DNA of 7,698 bases from Erythrobacter sp. (GTDB taxonomy: Bacteria > Pseudomonadota > Alphaproteobacteria > Sphingomonadales > Sphingomonadaceae). The position numbers were made by a program, and so were the translations under genes. The stretch covers positions 1 through 7,698 of the forward strand of contig NZOF01000054.1 of the NCBI GenBank assembly GCA_002695185.1. Direction: 5' to 3'. Under the pieces are notes generated by a model that was not told where the DNA came from, made no database searches, and saw nothing but the letters and a program-made list of their open reading frames with translations. Shown here piece after piece: positions 5,982 through 7,698 of the stretch (positions are counted from its first letter, which is position 1; every line of letters begins with the position of its first letter).

Positions 5982-6899
5982 ATGATCATAGGTAACAGCA
6001 CGCGAGCTTTCTATGAGCGCGGCCTTCAGTCGATGACGAAGGTGCGCAGCGATGTCGACAAGTTGCAGCAGCAACTCGCGACCGGCAACAGGCTGGAGAA
6101 ATCGTCTGACGATCCGATTGCTGCCTCGCGCCTTCGCACGCTGTCCCGCATGGAACGCCTCGGAGAAGTGAACGAATTGAAGACGAACCGCGCTTCTGCG
6201 GATCTCAGTCTTGCCGATGTTGCGCTGCAGGATGTGTCTGATTTGCTGGTGCGGGTGCAGGAATTGTCCATTCAGGCAGGCGCAGAATCGCTGGGTGATG
6301 AGCAGCGCAAATCGATCGGGATCGAGGTCGAGGAAATCTACAAGCAGCTTGTTTCGCTTGCGAACTCGAAGGACATGGGTGGGCATGCCTTGTTCGGCGG
6401 TGAAACGACCGCTGAGGCCTACGGGTTCGATGGCGCGGGCAACCCGGTTTACTTGGGCGATGGTACAGCAGGGCGCCTTGATCTGGGCGAAGGACAGATT
6501 GTCGACCGGTCGCTGACCTGTCCGCAGGTGTTCGATTACGAAGTTGATGGAACGCCTGTGAATCTCCTTCAGGTCGTGAAGGACCTGTCGGTTGCACTGG
6601 CAGGCGGTGCGGCTGATTCCGCAGCCGCTGCGCGTGATGCTTTGCCGGCGCTTTCTGCGGGCCTTGAAAACGTGACGACGAGCCAGACAGTTCTCGGTGC
6701 TCGGTTGGTTTGGCTCGATTTCGTCGCGTCACGCAGTGAGGAATTGGGCGAACAGCGCGCCGAAGAACGTAAGGAAGTTGGCGCCGCAGATATCGCCGAG
6801 ACAGTTACCAAGCTTCAGGAAACTCTGACGGTCCTTGAAGCAAGCCAGGCTAGCTTTGCGAAAGTTCAGTCGCTCAGCCTGTTCAATCACCTCCGCTGA
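5982..6899 (+). CDS. flgL: Flagellar hook-associated protein 3, FlgL
   Basis: FlgL is the second junction protein, a flagellin relative on which the filament is built. The 305-residue product (about 317 in Salmonella) has the flagellin-like N terminus: STRAFYERGLQSMTKVRSDVDKLQQQLATG, then LEKSSDDPIAASR at 38-50, equivalent to the flagellin SSDDPA motif. The helix ADLSLADVALQDVSDLLVRVQELSIQAG (73-100) and GGHALFGG (133-140) follow the family pattern. The C-terminal ETVTKLQETLTVLEASQASFAKVQSLSLFNHLR pairs with the N terminus in the D0/D1 coiled coil. It is not the main flagellin: it is short, ends in FNHLR and follows flgK. The start at 5982 has a modest GAGAG 7 bases upstream. Cys180 is the only cysteine seen in the axial proteins of this window. 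Confidence 0.94.
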   Translation: MIIGNSTRAFYERGLQSMTKVRSDVDKLQQQLATGNRLEKSSDDPIAASRLRTLSRMERLGEVNELKTNRASADLSLADVALQDVSDLLVRVQELSIQAGAESLGDEQRKSIGIEVEEIYKQLVSLANSKDMGGHALFGGETTAEAYGFDGAGNPVYLGDGTAGRLDLGEGQIVDRSLTCPQVFDYEVDGTPVNLLQVVKDLSVALAGGAADSAAAARDALPALSAGLENVTTSQTVLGARLVWLDFVASRSEELGEQRAEERKEVGAADIAETVTKLQETLTVLEASQASFAKVQSLSLFNHLR

Positions 6900-6926
6900 T
6901 TTCTAGCGCCTGACCCTCTAAAGTTC

Positions 6927-6931
6927 GGAAG
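6927..6931 (+). promoter_or_regulatory. Ribosome binding site of motA
   Basis: GGAAG lies 6 bases before the ATG at 6938, within the 38-base flgL-motA gap, the longest non-coding stretch of the window. It supports that start. No hairpin terminator is visible in the gap. Confidence 0.55.
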
Positions 6932-6937
6932 TATCCC

Positions 6938-7698
6938 ATGTTTGCTGCAATCGGAATCGTGGTCCTCCTTGTCATGGTGTTTGGTGGGTTCGCCCTCACA
7001 GGCGGCGCATTGGGGCCAGTACTGCATGCACTTCCGCACGAGATGCTGATCATAGGCGGTGCAGCGGTTGGCGCGATTATCGCAGGAAACTCGATGCACG
7101 AAATCAAGGCTCTCGGAAGAGGCTTGGGGAAGGTGTTCAAGGGGCCGCGGCATAACAAGGAAGATCACGTCGACGCGATTGCTCTTACATCGAAGCTGAT
7201 GAAGATGATGAAGACCGAAGGCGCGATCGCGGTCGAAAAGCATGTGAGCGAACCGGAAAACTCGCCGATTTTCTCCGAATACCCGCGTTTGCTTGCGAAC
7301 AAGCCGCTTGTCGGGCTGATCTGCGATACGTTGAACCTGATGGTGATTTCGACCGGGACGCTTGAGAACCACGCTATCGAGGACATCATGGATAACGCGA
7401 TGAAGACGCATTTCCATGACCTCGCTGAGCCGCAACATGCGCTGCAGAGCCTCGCAGATGCCCTGCCTGCTCTGGGCATCGTTGCAGCTGTTCTTGGCGT
7501 CGTGAAGACGATGGGGTCGATCGATCAGCCGCCAGAGATCCTTGGCGCGATGATTGGTTCGGCGTTGGTCGGCACCTTCCTTGGTGTGCTGCTGGCCTAT
7601 GGAGTAGTCGGTCCGCTGGCTGGCCGGCTAAAGCAGATCAATGAGCAGGACGAGCAGATCTTCCATGCCGTAAAGCAGGTTGTGATGGCGAGCCACCA
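6938..7698 (+). CDS. motA: Flagellar motor stator protein MotA, 3' end outside the window
   Basis: MotA, with MotB, forms the inner-membrane ion channel that drives rotation by pushing on FliG. The frame is open from the ATG at 6938 to the window end, giving 253 residues of an expected 285-295. It starts MFAAIGIVVLLVMVFGGFALTGG (membrane segment 1, about 1-20), followed by segment 2 (about 35-50, LIIGGAAVGAIIAGN). A cytoplasmic loop with SPIFSEYPRLLA (109-120) follows. Segment 3 contains LPALGIVAAVLGVV (176-189) and segment 4 VGTFLGVLLAYGVVGPLA (211-228). Pro177 and Pro226 correspond to the conserved prolines of E. coli MotA (173 and 222). Glu100 aligns with E. coli Glu98 of the FliG-contacting loop; the neighbouring Arg90 is replaced by Lys92. 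MotB is expected directly downstream but is not visible. The ion used (H+ or Na+) cannot be read from this part. Confidence 0.96.
   Translation, partial: MFAAIGIVVLLVMVFGGFALTGGALGPVLHALPHEMLIIGGAAVGAIIAGNSMHEIKALGRGLGKVFKGPRHNKEDHVDAIALTSKLMKMMKTEGAIAVEKHVSEPENSPIFSEYPRLLANKPLVGLICDTLNLMVISTGTLENHAIEDIMDNAMKTHFHDLAEPQHALQSLADALPALGIVAAVLGVVKTMGSIDQPPEILGAMIGSALVGTFLGVLLAYGVVGPLAGRLKQINEQDEQIFHAVKQVVMASH

Noticed and set aside
6900..6937. Transcription terminator or regulatory RNA between flgL and motA
   Set aside because: The 38 bases contain no inverted repeat followed by a T run; the gap holds only the motA ribosome site.
6919..6945. Possible sigma-28 promoter before motA (TAAAGTTC resembles the -35 box TAAAGTTT)
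   Set aside because: At the expected 11-base spacing the -10 position reads ATGTTTGC, which has almost no match to GCCGATAA and lies inside the motA start. A lone 7-of-8 match is likely chance.

Overview
The window is a continuous piece of a flagellar operon. Every gene lies on the + strand, in the order flgD (3' end only), flgE, flgF, flgG, flgH, flgI, a single-domain flgJ, flgK, flgL, then motA (cut by the window end). Junctions are very tight: a 4-base overlap at flgI/flgJ, 2 to 15 bases elsewhere, and 38 bases before motA. This suggests one transcript with translational coupling. No RNA gene, mobile element, CRISPR array, convincing terminator or internal promoter was seen. No stretch over 40 bases is non-coding.

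The organism is most likely a motile Gram-negative proteobacterium, because both the P-ring (FlgI) and L-ring (FlgH) genes are present. Fairly GC-rich codon use, a FlgJ with no peptidoglycan hydrolase domain and the short FlgD point to Alphaproteobacteria. Sphingomonadales is a tentative inference; nothing in the window proves it. The gene order resembles the enterobacterial flgBCDEFGHIJKL operon: no flgA lies between flgG and flgH, unlike several other alphaproteobacterial clusters.

Layout: 3-1016 holds the hook cap (FlgD) and hook (FlgE). 1019-2566 holds the proximal (FlgF) and distal (FlgG) rod. 2571-4340 holds the L-ring and P-ring bushings. 4337-4627 holds the rod-binding protein FlgJ. 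4634-6899 holds the two hook-filament junction proteins. 6938-7698 holds the stator subunit MotA. Together they build the axle from rod to filament base, its outer-membrane bearing and part of the torque generator.

I found no new biological system. The points worth a second look are departures from the textbook flagellum: a FlgD that stops after its N-terminal export/capping region, a 268-residue FlgE apparently without the outer D2 domain, a shortened FlgK, a FlgI without the cysteine pair of the E. coli protein, and a FlgH with an ambiguous lipoprotein signal.
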